The notes below the pieces were generated by a model. It saw only the letters and a program-made list of their open reading frames with translations. It made no database searches and was not told the origin of the DNA. DNA of 64,000 nucleotides, taken from positions 1-64,000 of the forward strand of contig JAKLJX010000002.1 in NCBI GenBank assembly GCA_023150945.1, in the 5' to 3' direction. Position 1 is the stretch's first letter, and each line of letters starts with the position of its first letter. The position numbers and the translations under genes are program-made. Below are positions 9,775 through 19,119 of this stretch, in pieces. The stretch is from a bacterium. GTDB lineage: Bacteria; Zhuqueibacterota; Zhuqueibacteria; Zhuqueibacterales; Zhuqueibacteraceae.

Positions 9775-9864
9775 TGCAACGGCTTGGCCGATGCGCACAA
9801 GCAACCACAGAGTTTCCACGGGGCTCGAGGTTCTGGAAACCCCGGGGCAGCCGAGGTTGAAACC
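9775..9864 (+). repeat. Interspersed palindromic repeat, copy B
   Basis: A near-palindromic 20-mer (9775-9794, TGCAACGGCTTGGCCGATGC) is followed after 13 bases by the roughly 57-base core (9808-9864) shared with copy A at 6817-6870. The core is in opposite orientation to copy A, so the two copies form an inverted pair around the permease gene at 7077-9617. Confidence 0.7.
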
Positions 9865-9902
9865 TGTTCCGCGGGACACTCTATTTGACCAGCACAATCG
9901 GC

Positions 9903-10595
9903 TTAGAATGGCGCCTCGCCGGCGATTGAAAATGGAAAAATTCGGCCATCGCGCACCTGCAGCGCGGAATCAGCAAAGCGCGCTGCCGCCAGGCTGTGGG
10001 TGACCAGCAGCACGGTTTTGCCGCGGGCAACAGCCAGTTGCTGCAACAACAAAAGAATCTTGCCGCCGGTTTCGGAATCAAGATTGCCGGTGGGTTCATC
10101 TGCGAGTATGAGAGCGGGGTCATTGATCAGCGCACGCGCAATCGCCACGCGTTGCTGCTGGCCGCCGGAGAGTTGATCCGGCAGTGCGTCGCAGCGATCA
10201 CCCAAACCAAGGGCTTGCAGCAATGCCAGACCGCGCGCACGCAGATCTTTCGGCGGTTGGTCACGGAGCTGCGCCGGCAGCAGCACATTTTCAATCACCG
10301 TGAGCGTTGGCAGCAGATTGAAGAATTGAAAAACGAATCCGATCTTTTCGCGCCGCAGCAACGTCAGCGCAGTTTCACTCATGGTGGTTAGATCAACACC
10401 ATCAAAAAGAATGCGGCCGCGCGTCGGCCGGTCGATTCCGGCGATTAGATTCAACAGGGTGCTCTTGCCGGAGCCGCTGGCGCCGTAGAGCGCAAGGAAC
10501 TGCCCCGCGGCAATCATTAGATTGACCTCGTGTAGCGCGACGATTTCACGGCCTTGCTCACCATAAGTTTTGGAAACACCCTCCAGCCGAATCAA
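9903..10595 (-). CDS. ABC transporter ATP-binding protein (LolD/MacB type)
   Basis: A 230-residue ATPase with Walker A GASGSGKST (about 38-46), signature LSGGQQQRVAIARA, Walker B ALILADEP followed by TGNLDSETG, and the H-loop LLVTHS. The TGNLD sequence after Walker B is typical of the LolD/MacB/FtsE family, which partners FtsX-type permeases. It is the first gene of a minus-strand pair with the permease at 7077-9617. The roughly 285-base gap between them holds a long hairpin and repeat copy B, which is unusual for this normally tight pair. Substrate unknown. Confidence 0.93.
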   Translation of the reverse strand: MIRLEGVSKTYGEQGREIVALHEVNLMIAAGQFLALYGASGSGKSTLLNLIAGIDRPTRGRILFDGVDLTTMSETALTLLRREKIGFVFQFFNLLPTLTVIENVLLPAQLRDQPPKDLRARGLALLQALGLGDRCDALPDQLSGGQQQRVAIARALINDPALILADEPTGNLDSETGGKILLLLQQLAVARGKTVLLVTHSLAAARFADSALQVRDGRIFPFSIAGEAPF

Positions 10596-11012
10596 GCAAC
10601 ACCTCTTGAGTTGGAATACGGTTCAACCTTGTGCCTCTCGCGCCAGCCAGGCTGCATGAGCGGCCAATGTACACTCCAAACCAGTTCGGCGCAAGCCTTT
10701 CGCGGGCGGCCGCCGCGTGCCCGAGAGTTCGGAAAGCCTAGCACGAAATTGAATTCCAAATGTTTAACTGTGAGACAAGACTGTAACCTTGCTAAGTTTT
10801 CTGAAACATAATTCGGTCAATTTCCGCCACCTGGCTGATTATTGTACGCCAGGAACTGCTTATCCTGAAGAATCAGCAGCTTCAGGCCGGCAGTTTTGAG
10901 ATCAATGCTGATTCCATCAGCGGTGGTGATTCTGATTTAAGTAATTCAAAATAAATGCCTGCGCTGCAAATGTTTGTTTGTGGGTTGTTTTTTCCTCTGC
11001 CACTATTAGTTG

Positions 11013-11028
11013 TGGCACTCATATTGCT
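11013..11028 (+). promoter_or_regulatory. Sigma-54 (RpoN) -24/-12 promoter
   Basis: TGGCAC (11013-11018), five bases, TTGCT (11024-11028): an exact match to the RpoN consensus TGGCAC-N5-TTGCW. It points towards the response regulator at 11338. Sigma-54 promoters need an enhancer-binding ATPase; none is encoded in this window, and the usual binding site would lie 100-200 bases upstream, within 10800-10920. Confidence 0.65.
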
Positions 11029-11249
11029 AATGAATAAAATGTCTTGATTGAAGGGATCAAGGTTGTACAAGTAGGCGGCTTTTGTGCCTCACATCGGGAT
11101 GATCTGAGTGTCTATCAAATCCTTTTTTGATGTAGGTTGTATCAGCCTAGGCAGGGTTTAAGGAAATTACAGGATTGGTAGACGAATGCAACCTGCACGA
11201 CACCCTCTCGGTGTGAGGCCAATTCTTTTCGGTTTTACTCCAACCCGCA

Positions 11250-11273
11250 GAAATAGCCGGTTGCAGCTATTTC
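11250..11273 (+). other. Hairpin in the response-regulator leader
   Basis: Perfect 8-bp inverted repeat GAAATAGC/GCTATTTC around an 8-base loop, 65 bases before the start codon at 11338. It could be an operator for autoregulation or an RNA hairpin; nothing distinguishes the two. Confidence 0.45.
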
Positions 11274-11337
11274 TCGACAACGAGCACTCACGGCAAATCC
11301 ACCCATGTACAGGATGTCGAACCTCCCGGAGGAGTCG

Positions 11338-12021
11338 ATGGATAAGGGTATTGTGCAACTCTACGGCAACGGTGACAGTGCATCACTTCAACTTGAACAC
11401 CTTCTGGAGAGCGAAGGATACTCGCTGCAAAGCAGTACGAATCTGGACAATCTGGCGGAAATCGTCGCCAACCACAAACCGGCGGTCTTGATCATTGACT
11501 TGGATGAGTTCGGCGACCGCGTCTGGTCGGCGTGCATGGAGTTGCGAGACGAAATCGCCGCCCGCAAGACCGCGCTGATCCTGATGACCTCGAGTGAGGA
11601 TGAAAATCTCCGCGTCAAGGCCCTGGAAAGCGGCGCCGATGACATCATCGCCAAGCCCTTTGGCCCGCGCGAGCTGTCGGCGCGCATCAAAGCGATTGCC
11701 CGGCGCCTGGCGAGCGCAGACGCCAAGAAGATTCGCGTCAAGGACATTGAAATCGATCTCGATGAGCATCGCGTGCGCAAGGCCGGCAAGCCCATCGATT
11801 TGACCTATATCCAATTCAAGCTGCTTTACCTGCTGGCCTCGCGGCGCAACAACGTGTTCAGCCGCAAGGAAATTCTCGAACGGGTTTGGGGCAAGAAAGT
11901 TTACGTTACCAACCGCACCGTCGATGTGCACATCAAGCGGTTGCGGGAAAAGCTCGGTGAATACAAATATCCGTCTCAATACATCGAAACGATCCACGGC
12001 ACAGGGTATCGTTTCCTCTAA
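11338..12021 (+). CDS. OmpR/PhoB-family response regulator with atypical receiver domain
   Basis: A 227-residue DNA-binding regulator. The receiver domain (about 1-120) keeps the phospho-acceptor position (D54 in VLIIDLDE), the switch Thr/Ser (LILMTSS) and the Lys of AKPFGPREL. The paired acidic residues that normally hold magnesium near position 9-10 (VVDDE in most relatives, E9/D10 in PhoB) are replaced by Y9-G10 in QLYGNGD. The C-terminal winged helix is intact, ending VTNRTVDVHIKRLREKLG...IHGTGYRFL. The ATG at 11338 has GGAGGAG upstream; the frame from 11305 would add 11 residues. No histidine kinase is adjacent, so it is an orphan, possibly working without conventional phosphorylation. 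It is likely transcribed from the sigma-54 promoter at 11013. A terminator follows. Confidence 0.88.
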   Translation: MDKGIVQLYGNGDSASLQLEHLLESEGYSLQSSTNLDNLAEIVANHKPAVLIIDLDEFGDRVWSACMELRDEIAARKTALILMTSSEDENLRVKALESGADDIIAKPFGPRELSARIKAIARRLASADAKKIRVKDIEIDLDEHRVRKAGKPIDLTYIQFKLLYLLASRRNNVFSRKEILERVWGKKVYVTNRTVDVHIKRLREKLGEYKYPSQYIETIHGTGYRFL

Positions 12022-12044
12022 TACCTCATTTTTCCTCCCTCCGG

Positions 12045-12076
12045 GCCCCTGGCGCAAGCTGGGGGCTTTTTATTTT
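12045..12076 (+). terminator. Intrinsic terminator after the response regulator
   Basis: GCCCC (12045-12049) pairs with GGGGC (12062-12066), the loop between them contains GGCGCAAGC, and TTTTTATTTT follows. It lies about 25 bases after the stop codon. Confidence 0.7.
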
Positions 12077-12197
12077 CAGCCTGCCCTTTCCGCTGCCTTT
12101 TGCCTCTCCCGCCAAAAGCGATCACTGCCGGAGGATATTCGCTGCCGACAAGGCCCAGCGGCCGGCCAGGGTTCCGAGAATTCCCGGCCCGGCGGGC

Positions 12198-12226
12198 TTG
12201 ACATTCTGAAGGCATTGCCCTAAATT
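12198..12226 (+). promoter_or_regulatory. Promoter for the fatty-acid hydroxylase gene
   Basis: TTGACA (12198-12203), 17-base spacer, TAAATT (12221-12226), about 45 bases before the ATG at 12273. Near-consensus for the housekeeping sigma factor. Confidence 0.6.
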
Positions 12227-12272
12227 GCCGCAATTTTCTTCAGCCAATTCCTCATATCAAGAAAGCGAATTC

Positions 12273-13091
12273 ATGCTGCAGATCATCTGGGATACCCGCG
12301 GCTATTTCTTCTGGTTGCTGGTGGTTTCCCTGTTCTGCTGGGTGCTGGAGCGCATCGCGCCCTGGCGGCGGCAGCAAAAGGCCTGGCGCAAGCAAATCGG
12401 CCAGGATTTTTTCTGGCTCGTCTTCAACGGCCACTATGCCGGCCTGCTGCTGGCGCACGTAGGCAGTTGGTTCCTGCAGCAGGTGAATCAGTTGCTCGGT
12501 GCCTGGCACGTGCCGCCACCCGACACCATCAAACTCATGGCCGGCTATCCGCTTTGGCTGCAGTTTTTCACTCTTCTCATCCTCAAAGACTTTCTGGAGT
12601 GGTGCATTCACAATCTGCTGCACCGCGTGCCCTGGCTGTGGGAGTTTCACAAACTGCATCACAGCATCGAGGAGCTCGATTGGATCGGCAACTTCCGCTT
12701 TCATTGGATGGAAACCGTGGTGTATCAAAGCCTGACCTACTTGCCGCTGGTCATGCTCGGCGTCGAGGGCAATGTCTTGCTCGCGCTCGCCGTGTTCGGC
12801 ACGCTGATCGGGCACCTCAATCATTCCAATTTGAAGATAAGCTGGGGGCCTTTGCGCTACCTCATCAATTCTCCCCGCATGCATGTTTGGCATCATGATA
12901 TCATTCTGCGCGGCGGGCACGGCAAGAATTTCGCCGTGATTTTCAGCTTGTGGGATTGGCTGTTCGGCACTGCCTACTGGCCGGCAGACCGGGAACAACC
13001 CGAACGGCTGGGGTTCGAGGGCATGGAGCGTTTTCCCAATGGATTGCTGGCGCGCCTGGTCTATCCTCTGCGTTGGGGCAAAAGTACGTGA
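12273..13091 (+). CDS. Sterol desaturase/fatty acid hydroxylase family membrane protein
   Basis: A 272-residue integral membrane di-iron enzyme. It carries the histidine clusters of the family in order, HNLLH, HKLHH, HLNHS and HVWHHD, which coordinate two irons on the cytosolic face and hydroxylate or desaturate lipid chains. Four or so hydrophobic helices surround them (FFWLLVVSLFCWVL near the N-terminus). Bacterial members act on fatty acids, sphingolipid-like bases or carotenoids; the exact substrate is not readable. The neighbouring convergent gene is ceramidase-like, which may hint at amide-linked or sphingolipid-type lipids. The ATG at 12273 is chosen because a good promoter ends at 12226 and the first helix follows directly. 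Confidence 0.88.
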   Translation: MLQIIWDTRGYFFWLLVVSLFCWVLERIAPWRRQQKAWRKQIGQDFFWLVFNGHYAGLLLAHVGSWFLQQVNQLLGAWHVPPPDTIKLMAGYPLWLQFFTLLILKDFLEWCIHNLLHRVPWLWEFHKLHHSIEELDWIGNFRFHWMETVVYQSLTYLPLVMLGVEGNVLLALAVFGTLIGHLNHSNLKISWGPLRYLINSPRMHVWHHDIILRGGHGKNFAVIFSLWDWLFGTAYWPADREQPERLGFEGMERFPNGLLARLVYPLRWGKST

Positions 13092-13138
13092 GGCGGTGGC
13101 CCGTCAACGCAGGCAGGCCGCAAGCACGGGCGGTAGGC

Positions 13139-13945
13139 TCAAAGCAGCGGCATGTCGGCTCTCTCCTCCGACCGATAGTAGAAAAACAGCCAGACGCCAG
13201 ACGCCGCGCCCAGCACATGCCAAAGCGCGTGGCCCTGCAGCCAGCTTGTCGGCGCACACAGGATTTTGGTGTAATCAACCAGCCAAGCCGCGAAGCCCGC
13301 GAGCAGTGAGAGCAGCGCGGCATACAGCAGGCGCGCATCAGCGTGAACCGGAGTGGACCGGCGCCATTCCAGCCACAACGCCGCGAGAATGAGACCGCCG
13401 AAAATCCACCGCCGCAGAAACGGTGCTTCGAGCAGCAGACCGGCCAGCACGAGGTTCGAAATAACGTAGGCCGCCACGAACACGCGTTTGCGTATCGGCC
13501 GGGCACGCGCGAGATTGTAAAGCAGGATGAAAGTCGCGAACAAATACATTCCCATGAGATCGGCGAATTGGCCGGCCAACGTCAGTGAGGCATGATAAAA
13601 CGCGGTGCCAAGCCCGATCAGAATCAGCGTGAGGCCGTAGATCACCGCATAGCTGCACTGCCGCGTCATCAGGTTCGGGCATCGGCGCTTGGTGTCTGCT
13701 ACCTGATCCTGCCGGCACAGCCCAAGCACGAACAGTCCGACCAGTGTGAAACTCAAGCCGGACCAGGTGTTGGCGGGTTGGGCGATCGCGCCGGGCTGGA
13801 TGGCTTCACAGAAACACGAGGCCGGCATGCAACTCGCCGGCCGCCATCCGGTCCAGGCATAGTCTTGTTGGCTCCAATAAATCGCAAGGCAGATGACAAT
13901 CAGCAGCCCTGCTGCCGGCGCCAGATAGTGTTTGAGAAGAGACAT
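13139..13945 (-). CDS. Alkaline ceramidase-like membrane hydrolase (CREST superfamily)
   Basis: A 268-residue protein with about seven hydrophobic helices. It shows the conserved polar pattern of alkaline ceramidases: E47 with N59 and S62 in EAIQPGAIAQPANTWSGLS, H118 in GTAFYHAS, D129 in FADLMGMY and the C-terminal pair H239/H243 in HALWH. The three histidines would bind zinc. Family members hydrolyse ceramide to sphingosine and fatty acid; bacterial relatives may act on other amide lipids. A cysteine-rich patch (CMPASCFC, 39-46) sits just before the first motif. It is convergent with the fatty-acid hydroxylase at 12273-13091 (47-base gap), suggesting a small lipid-remodelling pair, though the two are not in one operon. 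Confidence 0.8.
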   Translation of the reverse strand: MSLLKHYLAPAAGLLIVICLAIYWSQQDYAWTGWRPASCMPASCFCEAIQPGAIAQPANTWSGLSFTLVGLFVLGLCRQDQVADTKRRCPNLMTRQCSYAVIYGLTLILIGLGTAFYHASLTLAGQFADLMGMYLFATFILLYNLARARPIRKRVFVAAYVISNLVLAGLLLEAPFLRRWIFGGLILAALWLEWRRSTPVHADARLLYAALLSLLAGFAAWLVDYTKILCAPTSWLQGHALWHVLGAASGVWLFFYYRSEERADMPLL

Positions 13946-14206
13946 CGCATCAAGTCCCTAGGAGGTTGTGGCCTTTGGAGGGCAGGCGCTTTTGCCAGTC
14001 GGGTTGTTTCCATTCGCTGGGAAAGTGTTTTGCTTCTGAAGCAATGAATCTACTGCGAAAATACTAATCAACCATAGCCAAAGCTGCAAGCGGGATTTGC
14101 CTGTGCTGCCAGCCGCAGCCCGGCTTCCGCCTTGACTGTGAGAATCTTCTGTGAGGGCATTCACAAGCAAAAGCAGAACAAATTTCATCTGATCTGGATT
14201 TTCCAC

Positions 14207-14959
14207 ATGCCGGACGACACTCTCCTCGGCGGCGCGCAGGAGCAATTCCCGCGCACGCGCTGGTCGGCGATCGTTGCGTTGCGCAGCCCGGACGCCAATG
14301 AACGCCAGCGTTCCTTTGGCGCGATCGTCTCCGCCTACTGGAAGCCGGTGTACAAATACCTGCGTCTGCAATGGCGCAAATCGAACGAGGATGCCAAAGA
14401 CCTCACGCAGGGCTTCTTCACGCTGGCGCTGGAGAAGGGCTATTTCCAAAACTACGACCCCGCTCAGGCGCGCTTTCGCACGTTTCTCCGCACCTGCCTG
14501 GACGGTCATGCCGCCAATGAAGCCAAGGCCGCGCGCCGCCTCAAGCGCGGCGGCGGCGCCGAATTGCTCTCGCTGGATTTCGAAAGCGCGGAGGGCGAAC
14601 TCCAACAACTCGAGATTCCCGACCCGGCGGCGGTGGATACTTTCTTTGACCAGGAATGGTTGCGCAGCCTGTTTGCCCTGGCACTCGCAGCGCTGCGCGC
14701 CGAATGCCGGCGCCGCAACAAACAGGTGGCGCTGCAATTGTTCGAACGCTATGATCTGGAAGAAAACCCCGCTGCGAAGGTCACCTACGAACAACTGGCG
14801 CAGGAATTCAACCTGCCGGTCACTCAGGTCAACAATCATCTCGCCTTTGTGCGCCGCGAGTTTCGCCGCATGCTGCTGGAAAAGCTGCGCGAGCTTACCG
14901 CTTCCGATCAGGAATTTACCGAAGAGGCCCGCCTCGTGCTGGGCTTGAAATTGCGCTGA
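14207..14959 (+). CDS. ECF-like RNA polymerase sigma factor
   Basis: A 250-residue protein resembling the large ECF-like sigma factors found next to Ser/Thr kinases in Planctomycetes and Acidobacteria. The region-2 part includes YWKPVYKYLRLQW and DAKDLTQGFFTLALEKGYF. The region-4 helix-turn-helix is in VTYEQLAQEFNLPVTQVNNHLAFVRREFRRML. A longer-than-usual linker rich in Glu (about 105-150) separates them. No anti-sigma factor is encoded beside it; the kinase at 16968-18020 is the likely signalling partner by analogy with the known sigma/kinase pairs. The start at 14207 gives MPDDTLLGG; a frame from 14132 is possible but has no better ribosome binding site. Confidence 0.75.
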   Translation: MPDDTLLGGAQEQFPRTRWSAIVALRSPDANERQRSFGAIVSAYWKPVYKYLRLQWRKSNEDAKDLTQGFFTLALEKGYFQNYDPAQARFRTFLRTCLDGHAANEAKAARRLKRGGGAELLSLDFESAEGELQQLEIPDPAAVDTFFDQEWLRSLFALALAALRAECRRRNKQVALQLFERYDLEENPAAKVTYEQLAQEFNLPVTQVNNHLAFVRREFRRMLLEKLRELTASDQEFTEEARLVLGLKLR

Positions 14960-15343
14960 CTGGTTTTGTCCTCGCGCAGCAGATTCCCGCCATCAAGAAT
15001 GCGCGCTCATGCCAAGCGTGGCGATCATCTCGGCAGGGAAGCTCCAGCGTGGAACAAGATACTGTGTGCCTGCCTTCCGCGAGACTGAAATGGCGCGGCA
15101 GGCAATCGCTTCTTTGATGCCATGAAAGCTCAACCTTTGCGGCGCTGACTGCCGCCTTGCGCGAAAAGCCTCAGCTTTCAGCCAGTTGAAAAACCGGCGC
15201 AGCTTACGATTCTTTGTTCCCAATTCAATTCTCCGCAGGATCCGGCAGCCGGGGTGCAGGCCGGCGGTTTCGCCGCGCTTGAGCCTCCGCGCAGCCGTAT
15301 TCGCGTGAGCAACGTGATTCTCAAATCCTTTTCTGGAGCAACC
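14960..15343. other. Intergenic region before the radical SAM gene, one strong hairpin
   Basis: No gene is supported. The only clear structure is the 8-bp inverted repeat at 15067-15104. The radical SAM frame stays open upstream to 15254 but has no ribosome binding site there. Confidence 0.45.
15067..15104. repeat. Inverted repeat
   Basis: TGCCTGCC (15067-15074) and GGCAGGCA (15097-15104) form a perfect 8-bp stem around 22 bases. It has no T run on either strand, so it is more likely an operator or RNA processing hairpin than a terminator. Confidence 0.5.
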
Positions 15344-16960
15344 ATGCGCAAACTGCGCATCGGCGTCATCGATCTCGTGACCAAAGCGCCCACCCGCGCC
15401 CTGTTCGCCCGCGTCATGAACGCCAATTTCGCCAGCATCATGCCGCAAGTGCTTTCCCTCTGGTGTGAAGAGGAGGGGCATGAGGTCACACTCGTCTGTT
15501 ACACCGGTTTCGAGGATCTGCAGGCCGAACTGCCGGATCAGGTGGATCTGGTGTTCATTGGCGCCTTCACCCAGGCGGCGCAACTCGCCTATGCCCTGAG
15601 CAACCGATTCCGCCAAAACGGCGCGGTCACCGTGCTGGGCGGGCCGCACGCGCGCTGTTACCCGCAGGATGCGCAGCAGTATTTCGATTACGTGCTCGGG
15701 TTCACCGACAAAGCAGTGATTCGCGAGGTGCTGCAGGATTGCTCGCAACACCGGCCGCTCGGCATTCATTTGCAGGCGGCGCAGCAGCCCACTGCGCTCC
15801 CGGGCGTAGCCGAGCGGTGGAAGTTCATCGCGCCGACACTGCAAAAAGCGCCGCTCATCAAGATCGTGCCCATGCTCGGCAGCTTGGGTTGCCCCTACAC
15901 CTGCAGCTTCTGCATTGACGCCGCCGTGCCCTATCAGCCGCTCGACTTCAACCTGCTAAAAGAGGATCTGCGCTTCCTGCTGAAAACGGTCAAACGGCCC
16001 CGCGTCGCCTGGCATGACCCCAACTTTGGCGTGCGCTTCAGCGATTTCATGGATGCCATTGAAGAGGCGGTGCCGCCGGGCCGCATCGATTTCATTGCAG
16101 AGAGCAGCCTGTCGCTGCTGGCGGAACCCAACCTGAAACGGCTACAGCGCAACGGCTTCAAAGCGCTGCTGCCGGGAATCGAATCGTGGTTTGAGCTCGG
16201 CAACAAATCCAAAACCGGCGCGGCGCAAGGCATGGAAAAAGTGCGTCAGGTATCCGACCATCTCAATTTGATCATGCGCTACATTCCCTATGTGCAGGCC
16301 AATTTCGTGCTCGGCCTCGACGGCGACGAAGGACCGGAACCCTTCGAGCTAACCAAACGCTTCGTGGATCTCTCGCCCGGCGTGTTTCCCGGCTTCTCCC
16401 TGCTCTCCGCCTTCGGCCAGGCGGCCCAACTCAATCTCGAGTATCAACGCCACAATCGCGTCATTCCCTTTCCGTTTCACTTTCTGAACAACAATCAGGC
16501 GATGAATGTGAAACCGAAAAACTACTCCTGGCCGGAGTTTTATGATCGTGTGGCGGATTTGACCCGCTACACCTTTTCCTGGCGCGCCATCGGCCGGCGC
16601 TGGCAGGCGATCGAGGCCGCCATTCCCCGCTGGATGAATGTCGTGCGCGCCGTGTCCACCGAGGGCTTCGGCCGGATCAAACACTACACCGAGTTGCGGC
16701 AGCGGCTCGAGAGTGACCGGCCGCTGCGGCAGTTTTTCGAGCAGGAGACCCTCGAAGTTCCGGCATTCTACCAGCAGCGCGTTCGCCAGGATTTGGGGCC
16801 GCTGTGGGAATGGTTGCCGCCGGGTGCGCTGCAGCACGATCCCAACGCCTACCTCAAAGCGGAGTTGGCGCAGGTGATATTGCCACGCAACGGCAAGCCC
16901 ACCAACGGCTTCCACCAGATCGCAAGTAAGGAAGTGCTGCACCAGCCGCTCGGCAAATGA
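15344..16960 (+). CDS. B12-binding-domain radical SAM enzyme
   Basis: A 538-residue protein. The N-terminal part (to about residue 140) has the shape of a cobalamin-binding Rossmann domain (FASIMPQVLSLWCEEEGHEV; DLVFIGAFTQAAQ; VTVLGGPHARCYP). The radical SAM domain follows with the cluster motif CPYTCSFC and a GIESWFELGNKSKTG segment typical of this class. The 160 or so C-terminal residues have no motif I recognise. Such enzymes perform methylations or rearrangements through a 5'-deoxyadenosyl radical; the substrate is unknown. The ATG at 15344 has TGGAG upstream. The kinase gene begins 7 bases after its stop, so the two are probably co-transcribed. Confidence 0.85.
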   Translation: MRKLRIGVIDLVTKAPTRALFARVMNANFASIMPQVLSLWCEEEGHEVTLVCYTGFEDLQAELPDQVDLVFIGAFTQAAQLAYALSNRFRQNGAVTVLGGPHARCYPQDAQQYFDYVLGFTDKAVIREVLQDCSQHRPLGIHLQAAQQPTALPGVAERWKFIAPTLQKAPLIKIVPMLGSLGCPYTCSFCIDAAVPYQPLDFNLLKEDLRFLLKTVKRPRVAWHDPNFGVRFSDFMDAIEEAVPPGRIDFIAESSLSLLAEPNLKRLQRNGFKALLPGIESWFELGNKSKTGAAQGMEKVRQVSDHLNLIMRYIPYVQANFVLGLDGDEGPEPFELTKRFVDLSPGVFPGFSLLSAFGQAAQLNLEYQRHNRVIPFPFHFLNNNQAMNVKPKNYSWPEFYDRVADLTRYTFSWRAIGRRWQAIEAAIPRWMNVVRAVSTEGFGRIKHYTELRQRLESDRPLRQFFEQETLEVPAFYQQRVRQDLGPLWEWLPPGALQHDPNAYLKAELAQVILPRNGKPTNGFHQIASKEVLHQPLGK

Positions 16961-16967
16961 GAAACAT

Positions 16968-18020
<1,053 letters not shown>

Positions 18021-18109
18021 AGGATCAATCCGCAGGGTTTAATGGAACCGTAGCACAACTGCCACAGACAGGTTGCGCCATTCACCTTTCACTCAGTAAG
18101 GAGAAAATC

Positions 18110-18484
18110 ATGTCAAAGCCGGTGTTGGGTTTGATCCTGGGAACCGTGCTCGGCATCTTCGACGGCCTGACGGCCTTGCTGGAACCGGATATTGCCACCA
18201 GTCCCGAGGTGGGATCCGCCATGACGGGCATTCTGCTGGGCTCATCAGTCAAGGGCTTGCTCGCCGGGCTGATTATCGGTTTCTTCGCACGCAAAGTCAC
18301 CTCGCTCAAAAGCGGCTTGATCTTCGGTGCTCTCGTCGGGCTGGCGTTGGCCACGTTGGTCGCGGCCATGCCTGATCCTTCCGGCAAGCATTACTGGCTG
18401 CAAATCATGATTCCGGGAACGATCGTGGGCTTGATTCTGGGCTATGCCACGCAAAAATACGGCAGACCAGCCGCGGCGCATTGA
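18110..18484 (+). CDS. Small glycine-rich membrane protein, function unknown
   Basis: A 124-residue protein made of four glycine-rich hydrophobic helices (LGLILGTVLGIFDGL; SSVKGLLAGLIIGFFA; SGLIFGALVGLALATLVA; IMIPGTIVGLILGYA). The ATG at 18110 has AAGGAG six bases upstream. I do not recognise the family. The repeated GxxxG spacing suggests tightly packed helices. It lies downstream of the kinase and upstream of a secreted protein, all on the plus strand with 90-100-base gaps. Confidence 0.75.
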   Translation: MSKPVLGLILGTVLGIFDGLTALLEPDIATSPEVGSAMTGILLGSSVKGLLAGLIIGFFARKVTSLKSGLIFGALVGLALATLVAAMPDPSGKHYWLQIMIPGTIVGLILGYATQKYGRPAAAH

Positions 18485-18582
18485 AGGTCATCGCTCACTT
18501 TTTTGGACCAACAAGAAGTGGCGGCGGGCAGGCGGCCCGTTTGATTGCCCGCCGATCGTAATTCTCATCAAGGAGATTCGAT

Positions 18583-19119
18583 ATGATCAAGCAGTTTCTT
18601 TTGCTGAGCCTGGCGATCTTGTTGTTGGCAGTCCAGGCGCCGGCCACAGCGCAGGAAGAGCTTATCGAGCAACTCGGCCCGTTCAAGCCGTTTCTCGGCA
18701 AAACCTGGAAAGGTGAATTCAAGCATTCGACCAAAGAAAAGCCCATGTTCGATGTGTCGCGCTGGGAACGCGCACTGAACGGCAACGCCGTTCGCATCCT
18801 CCATTCCGTTAATGACGGCGAGTATGGCGGCGAGACCATCATGTTTTGGGACAAAGCCAAACAAAGCCTGGTCTTCTATTACTTCACCACCGCGGGATTC
18901 TACACTACCGGCACGCTGACCATCGAGGGCAGCAAGTTCACCAGCCACGAATATGTGACCGGCGATTCCAACGGCATCACCGAAGTCAAAGGCACCGGTG
19001 AAGTGACGCCGGAGGGCAAGATGGTAAGCAAGTCACAATACCTGCAGAATGGAAAGTGGGTCGAGGGCCATGAAATAATCTACGTGGAAGATGCCACCGC
19101 GCAGGTGGTGTTCAAGTAG
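18583..19119 (+). CDS. Secreted protein of about 178 residues, lipocalin-like/DUF1579-type fold suspected
   Basis: A clear signal peptide (MIKQFLLLSLAILLLAVQAPATAQ, cleavage after AxA near residue 24) precedes a soluble domain of about 154 residues. The domain is rich in aromatic and beta-strand segments (LGKTWKGEFKHS, VSRWERALNGNAVRILHSV, YYFTTAGFYTTGTLT). The spacing resembles small beta-barrel DUF1579-like proteins that measure or bind small ligands, but this is a fold guess. AAGGAG stands upstream of the ATG at 18583. No catalytic motif is visible. Confidence 0.75.
   Translation: MIKQFLLLSLAILLLAVQAPATAQEELIEQLGPFKPFLGKTWKGEFKHSTKEKPMFDVSRWERALNGNAVRILHSVNDGEYGGETIMFWDKAKQSLVFYYFTTAGFYTTGTLTIEGSKFTSHEYVTGDSNGITEVKGTGEVTPEGKMVSKSQYLQNGKWVEGHEIIYVEDATAQVVFK

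Larger units (their letters stand above)
10596..11337. other. 742-base intergenic region with a sigma-54 promoter and leader hairpins
   Basis: No credible gene on either strand; codon pattern is lost and the sequence is more AT-rich than its surroundings. It separates the minus-strand ATPase gene from the plus-strand response regulator. It contains the sigma-54 promoter at 11013-11028 and, downstream, several small inverted repeats, among them ATCAAA/TTTGAT near 11116, ACACC/GGTGT near 11200 and the 8-bp hairpin at 11250-11273. The transcript from that promoter would carry a leader of about 300 bases. Confidence 0.6.

Noticed and set aside
10882-11070. Minus-strand 62-codon frame in the long intergenic region
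   Set aside because: No ribosome binding site or domain, and it overlaps the exact sigma-54 promoter at 11013-11028.
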